From positions 1 to 64,000 of the forward strand of contig JAIXMG010000044.1 in NCBI GenBank assembly GCA_025201345.1: a stretch of DNA of 64,000 nt, given 5' to 3'. Position numbers and translations under genes: made by a program. Below are positions 10,888 through 21,563 of this stretch, one piece after another. The notes under the pieces were generated by a model that searched no databases, was not told the DNA's origin, and worked only from the letters and a program-made list of their open reading frames with translations. The DNA is from Thamnidium elegans (taxonomy: Eukaryota > Mucoromycota > Mucoromycetes > Mucorales > Mucoraceae). Positions within the stretch are counted from its first letter, which is position 1. Each line of letters starts with the position of its first letter.

Positions 10888-11887
10888 AGAAAAAAAAACA
10901 CCAAGAGAAAAAAAGGCATTCTTTTTTTTTTTTTTGATAATAAAAGAACTATTCGTTTTAAACATCTCTGTTCGTTATATATTTAGTGAACTATAATAAA
11001 AAGCTTGGGTAAAAGAAAAAACCTTTCGTTGTTTATAGCTCGTGATCTCTACCAGAAACCCTGTAGCACATGGGATATATATGCAACATATGAAATAAAC
11101 GTGAGTAACAGGCACGCGACTGCATGAAAAAAAAAAATATACTACCAAAAAACAAAAAGAAGCTTTTGAATAATTACAAAGTGTGCAAGTATATAACTTG
11201 GCTTTATCAAAATCTATTACAGCATAACAACTTGTATGATCCATATTTATTTATTTATTTTAGCACATTTTCGTATACTGGCGTTTACTTGATATGTACT
11301 GCCAGTAAAATCTTCAAGAACATACACGAATTTGCGTTACAGAAAAAAAAAGAAAAAAGAAGAGAAAAAGAAACTACACGATATTTTTTTTTTAAAAAAA
11401 AAAGAAACACGCACCCACACACACACTCTCTCTCTCTCTTTCTCTACAATGTTGTCATTATGTATGCGTCACAGCTGATGATCCTGCTTTTATCTTGTAT
11501 TATAAAGTAACACGATAAGATTTTTATGTGGGTCTAATGCCCCTAATAAGAACTTTTCTGGGATAAAGTTGATCGATCTTCCCCCAATATTTTTCTGTTG
11601 AAGAATAGATATAATAAAATACAGGTTAGTTGTTTGAAAACATGTAGTTTAGTCTCGTTATAATGATATACGATTTAAAATAAAACAGTTGTTAGATGTG
11701 AAAAAATAATAATACAGAAACCGCCGTTTCTTTTTTTACTGTATAAAGTATATATAATTTTCTCCTTATTTATTATAAAAAAAAAACACTCCTTTTTATA
11801 TCTTCATATAAATATAACTCTTTTTTCTCTTCTCTTGCTTTTTTTTTTTTTTTTTCTTTGGTTACTTTCTTTTCCGTACCTAAAATT
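10888..11887. other. Intergenic, low-complexity rich
   Basis: About 1 kb with poly-A/T tracts and mixed (AC)n/(CT)n microsatellite at 11410-11445. The last 60 bp are CT-rich, as is common just upstream of fungal starts. No gene seen; short ORFs here look random. Confidence 0.55.
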
Positions 11888-13225
11888 ATGGGAGCTGTGA
11901 GTAGTAAGAATAAGAAGACTTTCGGATCAAAGATATTTGGTTATACAACCTCAATAAAAGCATCAGTATATATTAAAGAAGAAAAAGAAGATGCTTTATT
12001 ATTTAAACCTTTCCTATATGGACTTGGTATGATTCAACATTCGTTATCACAACTATCGATTGCAGATACTTCTAGTAGAACAGATTCTGGATTTTTGTTA
12101 TACGAAAAGGATGGACAGTTATGGAAGGATTTAGCTTATATAGACCAAACATATTATCAAGATGATACAGACATGGCAACAGTTGTAAAACAACCACAAC
12201 CCGAAATTATTTACGGACCTAGTATACCATTTCATTTTAATGAAATTTCGATTGTATGTACATCATTTCATGATATCAACTTGTCAAAAAGAGGGTTTGG
12301 TACGATTAGTTCGAATATAGGATTATTAAGTATGATTAAAAGACTCGACCTGTAACGTATGAAATCAAGTATAGATTATTATCAATCATATTTAACTCTT
12401 TTTTTTTTTTTTTTTTTTTTTATATCATTTAGATCATTTAATCATTTACAAGAATTACCACAAGAGATTGGATACTTGCAACAATTAGAGTATCTAACAG
12501 TATCACATAATCGATTACAATCCATACCAGATTCTATCTGTCATTTATCTCGTTTAACAGAATTTAATATCTCACATAATCAACTACAACAATTGACACC
12601 TTATTTGTGTCAACTAAGTAAATTGCAAGTACTAAACTTGAGTCATAATCAGTTAAAAGAAATGACAGTGATATCAATTCAAAGTAGTTTAACCCAACTG
12701 GACCTTTCTTATAACCCTATCTCCATCTTGCCAGCCGAGATAACACAACTGCCGTATTTACGCCGACTTCGGTTAGAAGGATGCCCACTTGCGACTTCAC
12801 TTGATCATTTTTCATCTATCCATAACCCTCCTAGTTTATTAGAAATTTGCGCTAGACAAGTAGTGAAAGAAAAGAAAAATACTGAAAAGTTGACACACGA
12901 GTTGATAAATTATATATCAAATTATAAAGTATGTAGTTATTGTCAAGGACCTTACATTGACTTGTATGTATCTAGAGGACGTTGGATTGATAGAAATGAT
13001 GTTTGGGTTCCGTTAGAATATCGGCTTTGTTCGGCACATTGGTCAGACGAAAGCGATAGAATCTATACCATGTTTTCATCTTGCTTAGAGCCTTGTAATT
13101 CTATTATGCGACAACCTTTATTACCAGACGGTAATGAAAATCTGGATTCCGCTGTTAAAAGGTGGAAGTATAAAGTACGAAATAATTCAAGTTTCTTTTT
13201 AAAGAATCATGGATTATATCATTGA
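11888..13225 (+). CDS. Leucine-rich-repeat protein with N-myristoylation motif, LRRC58-like C-terminus
   Basis: Model: join(11888..12351,12433..13225), 418 aa. I place the start at 11888, not at the upstream in-frame ATG (11858), because MGAVSSKN is a good N-myristoylation signal (Gly2, Ser6). Residues about 130-310 hold five to six LRRs of the xLxxLxLSHNxL type (LTVSHNRLQSIP, FNISHNQLQQL, LNLSHNQLKEM, LDLSYNPISILP). After them comes PPSLLEICARQVVKE and a C-terminal module with CSYCQGPYID and YRLCSAHW. The layout LRR / PPSLxELxAR / CxxC...LCSxxW resembles LRRC58-type proteins. A membrane-attached adaptor is likely; the partner is unknown. Confidence 0.75.
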
Positions 13226-13558
13226 TATGTATTTTATTTTGTATTTAAAAAAGAAAAAAGAAAAAAATAATAAAATAATTTGGGAGAAGGCTACATACTA
13301 GTGTTATGTGCGGTGTATAATATATAAAGATTCCCTTCCCCACCAGAAGCGTTAATATACATCACACTGATTCATGACCTTGCCCGCATGGTTTCTATTT
13401 ATCACATGGAATTCCCTTTCAACCAACAAAAACAAAACAAATCGACGTCATGTTATTGTTATTGTATGATATCAAATATAGTATATTTTCTTTCTTTTTT
13501 TCTTTTTCCTTCCCCCCCTCTTTATTTTTCTCTATATTTTTTTATATACATATACAGT
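13226..13558. other. Intergenic
   Basis: About 330 bp; the last 70 bp are strongly CT-rich and end in tacag just before the next ATG. Nothing else seen. Confidence 0.5.
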
Positions 13559-14286
13559 ATGCTTAAAAAAATATTCAGTACGAAAAGAAAGCAAGATCCA
13601 GGTCGACATAATACCAGCAAGATTACGATGGATCCAGCATCGACAGCTATATTGACACGTCATTTCTCACCGCTATCCTGTCGAGCCAAGTCCCCTTCGG
13701 ATTTATTAGATATAGTAGGATATCCTACAACAGTCTTATTTAGTCCTATACTATATCCAACTCCGTTACAACACGAGGAAAATCAACGGCAACGTTTAAC
13801 GATAAGAAATAATACAACACCAAATCATGATACTTTATTACTAGAAACCAGTAGAGAAGATAAAACGTTGGTAGAAGAAGGTAAATAAATAATTACGTCA
13901 TTTTAAAAAATATATATTAAGTTGTTATTGTAGACTTGACAACACAGGAAGTAATTCGGTTACATCAAAAATTAATAGAATTTGAACAGGAGCGAGAATT
14001 ATGGCAAGAAAAGTTACAAGGATATATAGAGCGGGAAGAACATATGCGGAAGATAATTCAGGAAAATCAAGAACAATTAAATCAACTTCAGGTCAAGTTT
14101 AATAATATACCTAAAAGACATGATTCATACAGAACAGTTTCAACGCAGTCTAGTTGGCCTACTGAACCTGATGATGATGATGATGATGAAGAAGAAGATA
14201 TTTATTATAACAATATTTATTACTCTTACCCCACAAAACCAGTTTATTATAACTATTATTATCAACCCTATTATTATTATGATTAA
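13559..14286 (+). CDS. Hypothetical coiled-coil protein with Asp/Glu- and Tyr-rich tail
   Basis: Model: join(13559..13880,13934..14286), 224 aa. Start chosen at 13559 because the upstream in-frame stretch is the CT-rich leader. Residues 1-105 are basic then disordered. Residues about 110-165 form a clear coiled coil (VIRLHQKLIEFEQERELWQE and on). Then comes an acidic run (six Asp, three Glu) and a C-terminus in which about half the residues are Tyr (NYYYQPYYYYD). I recognise no family. The Tyr-rich tail could drive self-association or be a phosphorylation target, but this is a guess. Confidence 0.65.
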
Positions 14287-14504
14287 TTTAAACCAATAAA
14301 ATAGTAAACGAGTCATAATGGGGGAGTTTTTTTTTTTTGGGCGTATTGGGGGGGCCTTTTTTTTTATGCGGATCGTTTTCCCAGTAAGGAAAGGTCACCG
14401 CGGCCAAAAATGGTTATTTAAATAGAAAAATGTTCGAGTTTTTTTTTTCTTTCTTTTTTCTTTCCTTATCTTAAATACATTTTCTCTATTTACACACATA
14501 CAAA

Positions 14505-14595
14505 ATGGCTCCTATTGATACTACACCAGTTGACCCTAACGCACCTTTAAAAAAGAAACCCGTTTCTTATAAAAATTTATTGTTGGGCGCAAGTA

Positions 14596-14630
<35 letters not shown>

Positions 14631-15619
14631 GATGCCCAAGTTTTTTTTTTTAATGTCCCTTTTTATTAGCACTCAACTTGTTTGAGGTATCTACATTAGG
14701 TCAACCATTTGAAGTAATAAAGACTCAATTAGCTGCTAATCGTGGTCAATCATTAAAACAAGCGTTATCTCATATCTATGCGCGTGGTGGTGTATTCGGT
14801 TTCTATCAAGGTTTGATCCCTTGGGCTTGGATTGAAGCTTCAACTAAGGGTGCCGTTTTACTATTTACTGCTTCCGAGTTTGAACATATCGCTAGATCGG
14901 CTGGTGCTTCTCCATTCTTGGTAAGTTTTTATTATTATTATTTATAGTATTTGTTGTTAAATATATGTAATATTGTTTCAGGGTGGTATTGCGGGAGGTA
15001 TGGGTGGTGGTATCGCACAAGCCTATACGACTATGGGTTTTTGTACGTTTATGAAGACGGTCGAGGTCACGCGTCATAAATCAGGTAAATCATTTATAAA
15101 ATATAAACAAACAATAGGGAGAACTAAACTTTATTTTATATAGCTGTAAAGGAATCTACATTTAAAATTGCCAATGATATATTTAAAAAGGAAGGTATTG
15201 CGGGTATTAATAAAGGAGTAAATGCAGTTGCACTTCGTCAGTGTACAAACTGGGCATCTCGATTTGGTATTACAAGATTTGCACAAGAAAGTATTATTAA
15301 GAATCGTTATGGTGATGCACCTGATGCACATCTTCGTGCTACAGCGCTTGATAAAGCCATGGCGTCGATCCTTGGTGGTGCATTATCTTGTTGGAATCAA
15401 CCTATTGAAGTTATTCGTATTGAGATGCAAAGTCAAGTAAAGGCAGTGGGTAGACCTGAAAAGATGTCAATTAGTTCGGCTACAAAGTATATTTATGCAA
15501 ATAATGGTTTCGCTGGTTTCTTTAGAGGTATTACACCAAGAATTGGTTTGGGTATCTGGCAAACACTTTGTATGGTTGCTCTCGGTGATCATTTCCGTAC
15601 TCTTTTCGGTACAAACTAA
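14505..15619 (+). CDS. YHM2: Mitochondrial citrate/2-oxoglutarate carrier, Yhm2 type
   Basis: Mitochondrial carrier family protein, exchanging citrate for oxoglutarate by homology to yeast Yhm2. Model: join(14505..14592,14670..14920,14982..15084,15144..15619), 305 aa. Conserved blocks: [40 protein letters not shown], and in the last third [15 protein letters not shown]. Yhm2-type carriers keep diverged Px[DE]xx[KR] signatures ([18 protein letters not shown]), as seen here. Intron 1 holds a 32-T run at 14598-14629. Confidence 0.9.
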
Positions 15620-15704
15620 AAGAAATAATACAACTTTTTACATCATTCATATATTATATAAAACAGAAAAAATTATACCAATTAATAATAAATTTTTTTT
15701 TTTA

Positions 15705-18700
15705 TTACATGATACAACAATCCGTCATATCTTTTTGAACTACTTTTTTAATAACAGGCCAATCACTTCTACAAGCAGCAAATTCAAACAAATCTTCTAT
15801 ACGCATAAGTCCATGGTACCTTTCTAAATCATGAATCAAAGATTTGATATCAGTTGCTGATTCAATAATATATAAATTGGCAAGTGATTTTAAAGCTAAG
15901 AAGTATGGTGTAATTGTCTTTTGTCGAAGTGATGTAATGAAATCATAATAAGCGTTCATATCGCTACAGTTAAAAACGTTTTAGTACGTAACGCTAATCT
16001 CTCTCTCTCTCTCTCTCGCTCTCTCTCACTTACCAAATATATCTGAACCCTCCCATTTCGTTTACAGTTTGTTGTTTTAAATGTTTACACAAAATTCTAA
16101 ATAACAAATAAATTAATTTGTTTTGTTTATTATCCCCTCTTTTGAAACACTTACTCAAAGAACCTTCTACCAATTTCACTAAAGAACAAATCCATGGTTG
16201 ATTTTTCAGATGCGCCGATAAGCATAGATGTATTCGTTTGAAGACAAGAAATGGTATCTCTGCAAGCCTTTGTTGGCTTTAAATCGGGCATCATATCACT
16301 AGGTGGATTGTAATCTGATCGTGTTTGTTCTTGTGCCAGAATAAATTCTACTTGCGATAACAAGACTTGAATACCTCTATCCATACCTCTAGCCACACAA
16401 TCATCCAGTAACCTTTCAAATGTCTTTTTTTCCTTGTTAACGTCGTTCATAAAATCATGTTTATCTACATTTTTCGTAATCTCTTCGTCATAATAGAGTT
16501 GAACCATTTGTTGAATCACGTCTGCTACATGCACAAGTTCAAAAAACTCTGTTAGTGGTGGTACATCTTCATTGTGTTTACTCAGTGTAGGTTTATAACT
16601 AGCTAATCGATCTGCAGCACTATATATATATATGTAAAAGTAAATGAAACCCGGTATTTTATACACGTACACTTGATATTTACCTGTCAAATCCAGGTTG
16701 AATATGTGTTTGACCCAACGTCTTCAACAATTGTATAAAAATATTTTCATAAGTTCTTTGACTAAAAAAAAAAAAAAAATTGATGAAACAAAAAAAAAAA
16801 AAAAAATATGAGCACAATATAAAAAAAAAAAAACAAACAAATTGTTACATGTCTAATTTCATTCTACCGGGAAACCCAATATCGATAAACTGTTGTACAC
16901 GACGTTCTGATTCCTTATTGATATGAATTAATTGTAAAGAAATCTCGAGCGAAAGATAATTTTGAAGCATATCTAATTCTTGTTTAGCTACTTCCAATTG
17001 ACCATTGAGATCTATAGAAGAAGCAGTAGAAGAAGAAGAGTCACGTTTAGTTGAACTGGATACTTTGGGTGTTGAAGGTGGTGTCGAGATAGATTCGACT
17101 GAAACAGTTGAGTCCTTCTTTTCATGTTTACTAGTAAAAGTGTTTGATCTTTGAAATGGAGAAGCAATTGTAGTAGCTGCAGTCGAAACTAAATCCACCG
17201 GTAATGCCAATACCTTTTTAAATGCGGCTAAATAATTTCTACCGAGAAAAAGGGGAGTTTTTTTTTTTAGTTTTTTGGTTGCAAGTAAGAAATATATATA
17301 TATTTACCTTTTAAAGGTCTCACGAGATTGATTTGTCAAGCGTGCTGATGCATCTGTATGGGCTGCAGAACGATTTATCTACCAATAGGTTGTTTATATA
17401 TATATAAACATATATAAAAAGCACTCGATTTATATGACTTACCCATTCATCAATGTATTTCTTTGTGATTTGTTCTGCATAATTACTTTCTTCATAGAGA
17501 TAATCATCTAAAAATGGTAAAAACAGCTTGAATAATAGATTGACACCTCGATCATGTTCAATTTTTTTGGGTACTTGGTCACTGGTCAAGACAGTGATTA
17601 CTTTTTTCGAAGTGCTTAAGACGACTGACATGGTGCGTAAATAAAGATGTGTACTAAAAGACATTGCTCTTCCTAATAATTGTGCAACAAACTCTGCAAT
17701 CTATACACACAAATTAATATTACTACTACTCTCTCTTTTTTTTTTCTTTTTTTTTTTTTACCACATCTTCAAATACTCTATCAGCAAATAAATAAAAAGC
17801 ATCCATTTTTTCTGGAAATACTTCGGATGCCAACATTGATTGTTGTTTCAACTCGTCTGATACAAGTGACATTAGTTTTTTAAAAGGTGTTAAATCATCA
17901 GGTGAAGATCTATATATATATAAAAAAAGACAGTAAATAAAAAAGTAATATATACACACACACAAAAAAAAGGGGGAGGGGAACCTTACACAAAATTATC
18001 TTCTGGTTTAAATGGATTATCGTAAAAAATAGGATGCTTCTGAACATAGGTTTGCATACATGTTGAACCACCATTTAATGCAATTAATGCATTGGCATAA
18101 GACTAGAATACTAGTATCAATAAAATCTATCCAATCGAGCACACAATAACAAACCTTCATATCTGTTGTATTATGACAATCATATGCAACTTCGAATTCA
18201 TGAAGAGAAGCACTTTCAAAGTATTGAGATAAAGCATTTACGCCTTCATTTAACTGTACACATATAAGTTTAATAGCACATATTTACGGAAAAAAAAATT
18301 TACTTACTTGTTTCCAATCATCTACTACATGACATTGTCCTAACCCCATCAATAAATTAATCACTTTACCACACTCTTGAGGTTGATTTCCAAAATCATG
18401 CAAGACCTTTGTAGAATCTTTATTTCCGTCTCTTAAATCAACATAATAAGGTAACAACTGAGTATATAATTGTTTGAATTGTTCCTTTGCAAAACCAGTT
18501 GATTTTGCTCTAGCGCGAGTACTGTAGGGGTCCGTAGACATACCGGGTATCAAAGTATTCAAGGGTTTATTGTTTATATAAATTGTATTTTCGGAATCGA
18601 TTAAAGATCCATTTGTATTCTCACCGTCTTAAAAGAATAGGGGAGAGTTTAATATATATATATTGAATTATTGATATATTGTACATACCCAACATGGCTG

Positions 18701-18956
18701 CAAGTGCACCTGTATCATTTTCTAACATAATTTGTAACTTTGTATCCCATATCTCATCATCATAAGCAAGTACTTTGAATCGTCTCGAGGCAAGTGCTAC
18801 GTTTGCTAAAGAAGGTACAGGCAAATACTGAAATATTCTAATCAGGACATTGGGTGGAATCGCTTTTCCTGACTTGAGTCGAGCCACGTCAACGGAAACA
18901 GGGCGAATGGTAGGTATTGAAACTGTCGTATTTATGTCATCATCTATAAAACTCAT
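15705..18956 (-). CDS. RCY1: Recyclin-1-like F-box protein with Sec10-type domain and CaaX end
   Basis: Endocytic-recycling F-box protein acting at late Golgi/endosomes. Model, 12 exons: complement(join(15705..15963,16034..16096,16155..16619,16684..16761,16849..17238,17308..17378,17443..17700,17762..17909,17990..18102,18155..18253,18308..18627,18689..18956)), 843 aa, in frame throughout. The F-box is at about 30-75 (IPPNVLIRIFQYLPVPSLAN). The rest is a helical exocyst Sec10-like region with a Ser/Thr-rich insert at about 445-490. The last residues are DCCIM, a CaaX prenylation box; yeast Rcy1 also ends in a CaaX box, which supports both the assignment and the C-terminal exon. The tail-to-tail neighbour YHM2 ends only 85 bp away. 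Confidence 0.88.
15998..16028. repeat. (CT)n microsatellite in RCY1 intron
   Basis: About 30 bp of CT repeat with one G interruption, inside the intron between the last two RCY1 exons. Confidence 0.9.
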
Positions 18957-20115
18957 GGTATGCAAAAAATTGAAACAGAAAAAAAAAAAAAAAAAAAGGC
19001 TGAGAAAAAAAAAAAGAAAAAAATATATAAACCCTGAGCCCCCCACACTCAAGATATGAAGGGATAGATTCGGTTAAATAATTTATGCAAAAAAAATAAA
19101 ATATATATATATATATACATATATGAATACTTATAAAGTAACCGTATCTAATCGTTATTCCTTATTACTGCTGCTTTTTTAGTGTGTTTCCATTGCAGTA
19201 GGGCATTCCTACTGCCAAGGCGCTTCCGTAGCTTTTTACCGCTATTTTAGACGGATTTCAGTAGCCATTCGTTCAAATATTTAAACAAACTCTTTTTACA
19301 AATAATATATTTTTGCATTTTCTAATGATCCCAATGTAGCCTCTATTGTCATATAAGGAAGGAAACTCGGACAACCGTTGCTATGGAAACAATAAAAGAT
19401 GAAGCAATTCTTTTTACTTGACTTATTGTGATTGGCCACTGACAAAAAAAAAACCAGGCTAAAAAAGAAAACCCAGTTTTGCTGAATGCGCACACAAAAT
19501 ATGATTCTGCAACTTGATCTTGAATGTATCCTCCTTTTTCGTCTTTAATATGAGAAGTATATTTCAGATGATCATAACTCACCTGGGTAACTTGAAAGAT
19601 CCCCTCCCCCTTTACTAACCAACGCTCAATTATTGTATAAAAACGGAACGTATTTTTTTTTTTTCTTTCATAAAAAATCTATCGTTTACTCTATCAAACA
19701 TATAATGATGTAAAGGTTTACTTTTTTTTTTTTCGATGGTTGCATAATCAATATCACTTTCCCCATAAAAGGATATCCATTTTTTTTTTTTTTTTTTTTT
19801 TTTTTGAAAAGAAGTTGTTTATTTGTGTCTATAGCGACTGGGGAGTAAAGAGTTTACATGCTTCTTTTCTGGATATAGAACGAGATAACGTTACGTCTTA
19901 GTTGACTAGGCTTTTTACGACATTTGAAGAATAAAAACAGTCTATTTTTTTTTGTTTTATTACTGGTAACAAGTTTATACTACGTGTATATATAAAAGAA
20001 AGCAAAAAGTAGTTCAAGGAGAAGCAAGCAAAAACTCCAAAAATATCTTTATTCGATCGGACTCATCACAATATCAAGCTAAATTGCTTTTTTTTTCTTT
20101 CCTCTTCTCCCCTCT

Positions 20116-20155
<40 letters not shown>

Positions 20156-20169
20156 TAAAAAACAATAAT
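18957..20169. other. Intergenic between divergent RCY1 and cyclin genes
   Basis: 1.2 kb of promoter space. It holds a perfect 8-bp hairpin, gcagtagg-gcatt-cctactgc, at 19195-19215. T runs lie near 19650, 19720 and 19780-19805, and a 35-T run (20119-20153) ends 16 bp before the cyclin ATG. Minus-strand ORFs near 19296-19582 have no recognisable family and look random. Confidence 0.5.
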
Positions 20170-20800
20170 ATGGTTAAAATACCATCACGACCATCTACAC
20201 GGTTTGATTTAGCCAATTTCCCCGTAACTGAGACAATAAAGATGTTGACGTGCTTACTAGAAAAGATTATCAAAGCCAATGACTCTATAGTAAAGCAACA
20301 ACCTGAATACACATGCTTTCAATCACGTTCGAAACCAAGTATTGATATACAAGCCTACCTCACAAGAATATTAAAATACTGCCCTTGTGCCAACGAATGC
20401 TTTCTTAGTTTGCTGGTCTACTTTGATCGCATGTCATTGACCTGTATTAAACAATTACGTATTGACTCTTTCAATATTCATCGACTTGTTATTTCTGGTA
20501 TTATGGTATCTAGTAAATTTTTTTCTGATGTGTTCTTTACAAATGCAAGATATGCAAAGGTAAAAAAAAAAAAAAAGAAAAAAAAAAAAGAAAGAAAGAA
20601 AGACATGGTAACTAAAATAATTTTTTGTCTTCCCTTAGGTTGGTGGCTTACCAGTAAAAGAATTGAATTTACTGGAACTTGAATTCCTTGCCATGAACAA
20701 TTATAATATATACATATCTCTAGAAGAGTTACAACAATATGGCGACCGATTATTAATGCATGCCATTCGTGAAGGAGGAATATTATACTTGGATTCCTAA
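20170..20800 (+). CDS. Pho80/PCL-type cyclin
   Basis: Model: join(20170..20559,20639..20800), 183 aa, single-domain cyclin of the Pho80 family (partners of Pho85-type kinases). Seen: a helical lead-in (MLTCLLEKIIKANDSI), then IDIQAYLTRILKYCPCANEC, LLVYFDRMS, the family-typical NIHRLVISGIMVSSKFFSD, YAKVGGLPVKELNLLELEFL and a short tail. The length suits the small Pcl/cyclin-U class. It could act in phosphate, glycogen or polarity control; the sequence does not decide. Confidence 0.85.
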
Positions 20801-21563
20801 AAGAAAATTCCCTACACATTACACTGTTGTTCCACAGCCAATTTGAGGATTTAGTAAAAAAAAATGCGCGGAGCGTACAAAAACTATTTTCGCGCTTTAA
20901 AATAAATAAAATTAGCTTGAAATTCGAACCTTAAATTCACAGACTCTTACAAAATAGAATTGCTTATATATTATGAACGTCAAAGGGCCTTTATTTCTTT
21001 CGTGGATAATGTTAGAAACCTGGAAAAAAAAATAGATACTGCATATGATATTTCTTCTAAGCATCTTCTGGGTCTGATGATACAATAAAGCTGACAACAA
21101 TAGTTTCAATATAAATAAAAAAACTAAAAAAAAAATGTTGTCCCTTTTTTGTTCTTTATACATTATTATTTGTATGCGCCTGAGAATAATTCGCGTTTTT
21201 TACACGCTAATAAACACTTACTTTATGCCGAGAAAATACCAACCTTTTTTTTATTTTTTTTACCGAGAACATTGATCGGAGCCTTTAACTTAATTAATAA
21301 AAAGAAGAGTTTTTTATTGCCACTGTAATGGGCATATACCATCTTCTTTTTAAATAAATAAGTATACGTATACATATCCCTTATTTCTTATTAGCGAATA
21401 ATACATACCTTGCAAAAGTCCATGAGATCAAAAAGGAATGCAAGCCCCCTCCTTTTTTTTTGTCATTATTATAAATTCCAGGTTCCGCCAAAGTTACAAT
21501 AAATGAAACGTGAATTTTTTTTCTCTCTCTCTCTCTCTCTCTCTTTGTCAATATTTATTTAAA
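20801..21563. other. Intergenic with a degenerate repeat and CT-rich leader
   Basis: Contains the repeat copy 20935-21167 described separately and a (TC)n tract at 21521-21545, 19 bp before the next ATG. No intact gene. Confidence 0.55.
20935..21167 (+). repeat. Copy A of a degenerate dispersed element
   Basis: Shares its 3' 120 bp (21047-21167) with 30903-31010, including ctaagca, ggtctg, ctgacaa, an A run followed by tgttgtcc, and tctttatacattatt. Its 5' part resembles 62085-62320 (tattatgaac, tcaaaggg, gtggata against its near match, gcata-n-atatt...taagcatct). It reads as a short open frame (20920-21090) ending at TAA. Probably a fossil mobile element. Confidence 0.5.

Noticed and set aside
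11300..11320. tactgccagtaaaat shared with 28029-28043
   Set aside because: A 15-bp match in AT-rich DNA of this size is expected by chance, and one copy is inside a coding exon.
11858..11887. Upstream in-frame ATG of the LRR gene as start
   Set aside because: Would bury a strong myristoylation motif and adds a hydrophobic leader from the CT-rich promoter.
13388..13558. Upstream extension of the Tyr-rich-tail protein
   Set aside because: The added residues come from CT-rich leader sequence and look random.
19296..19582. Two overlapping minus-strand ORFs in the RCY1/cyclin gap
   Set aside because: No splice model, no family resemblance, A/T-run dependent.
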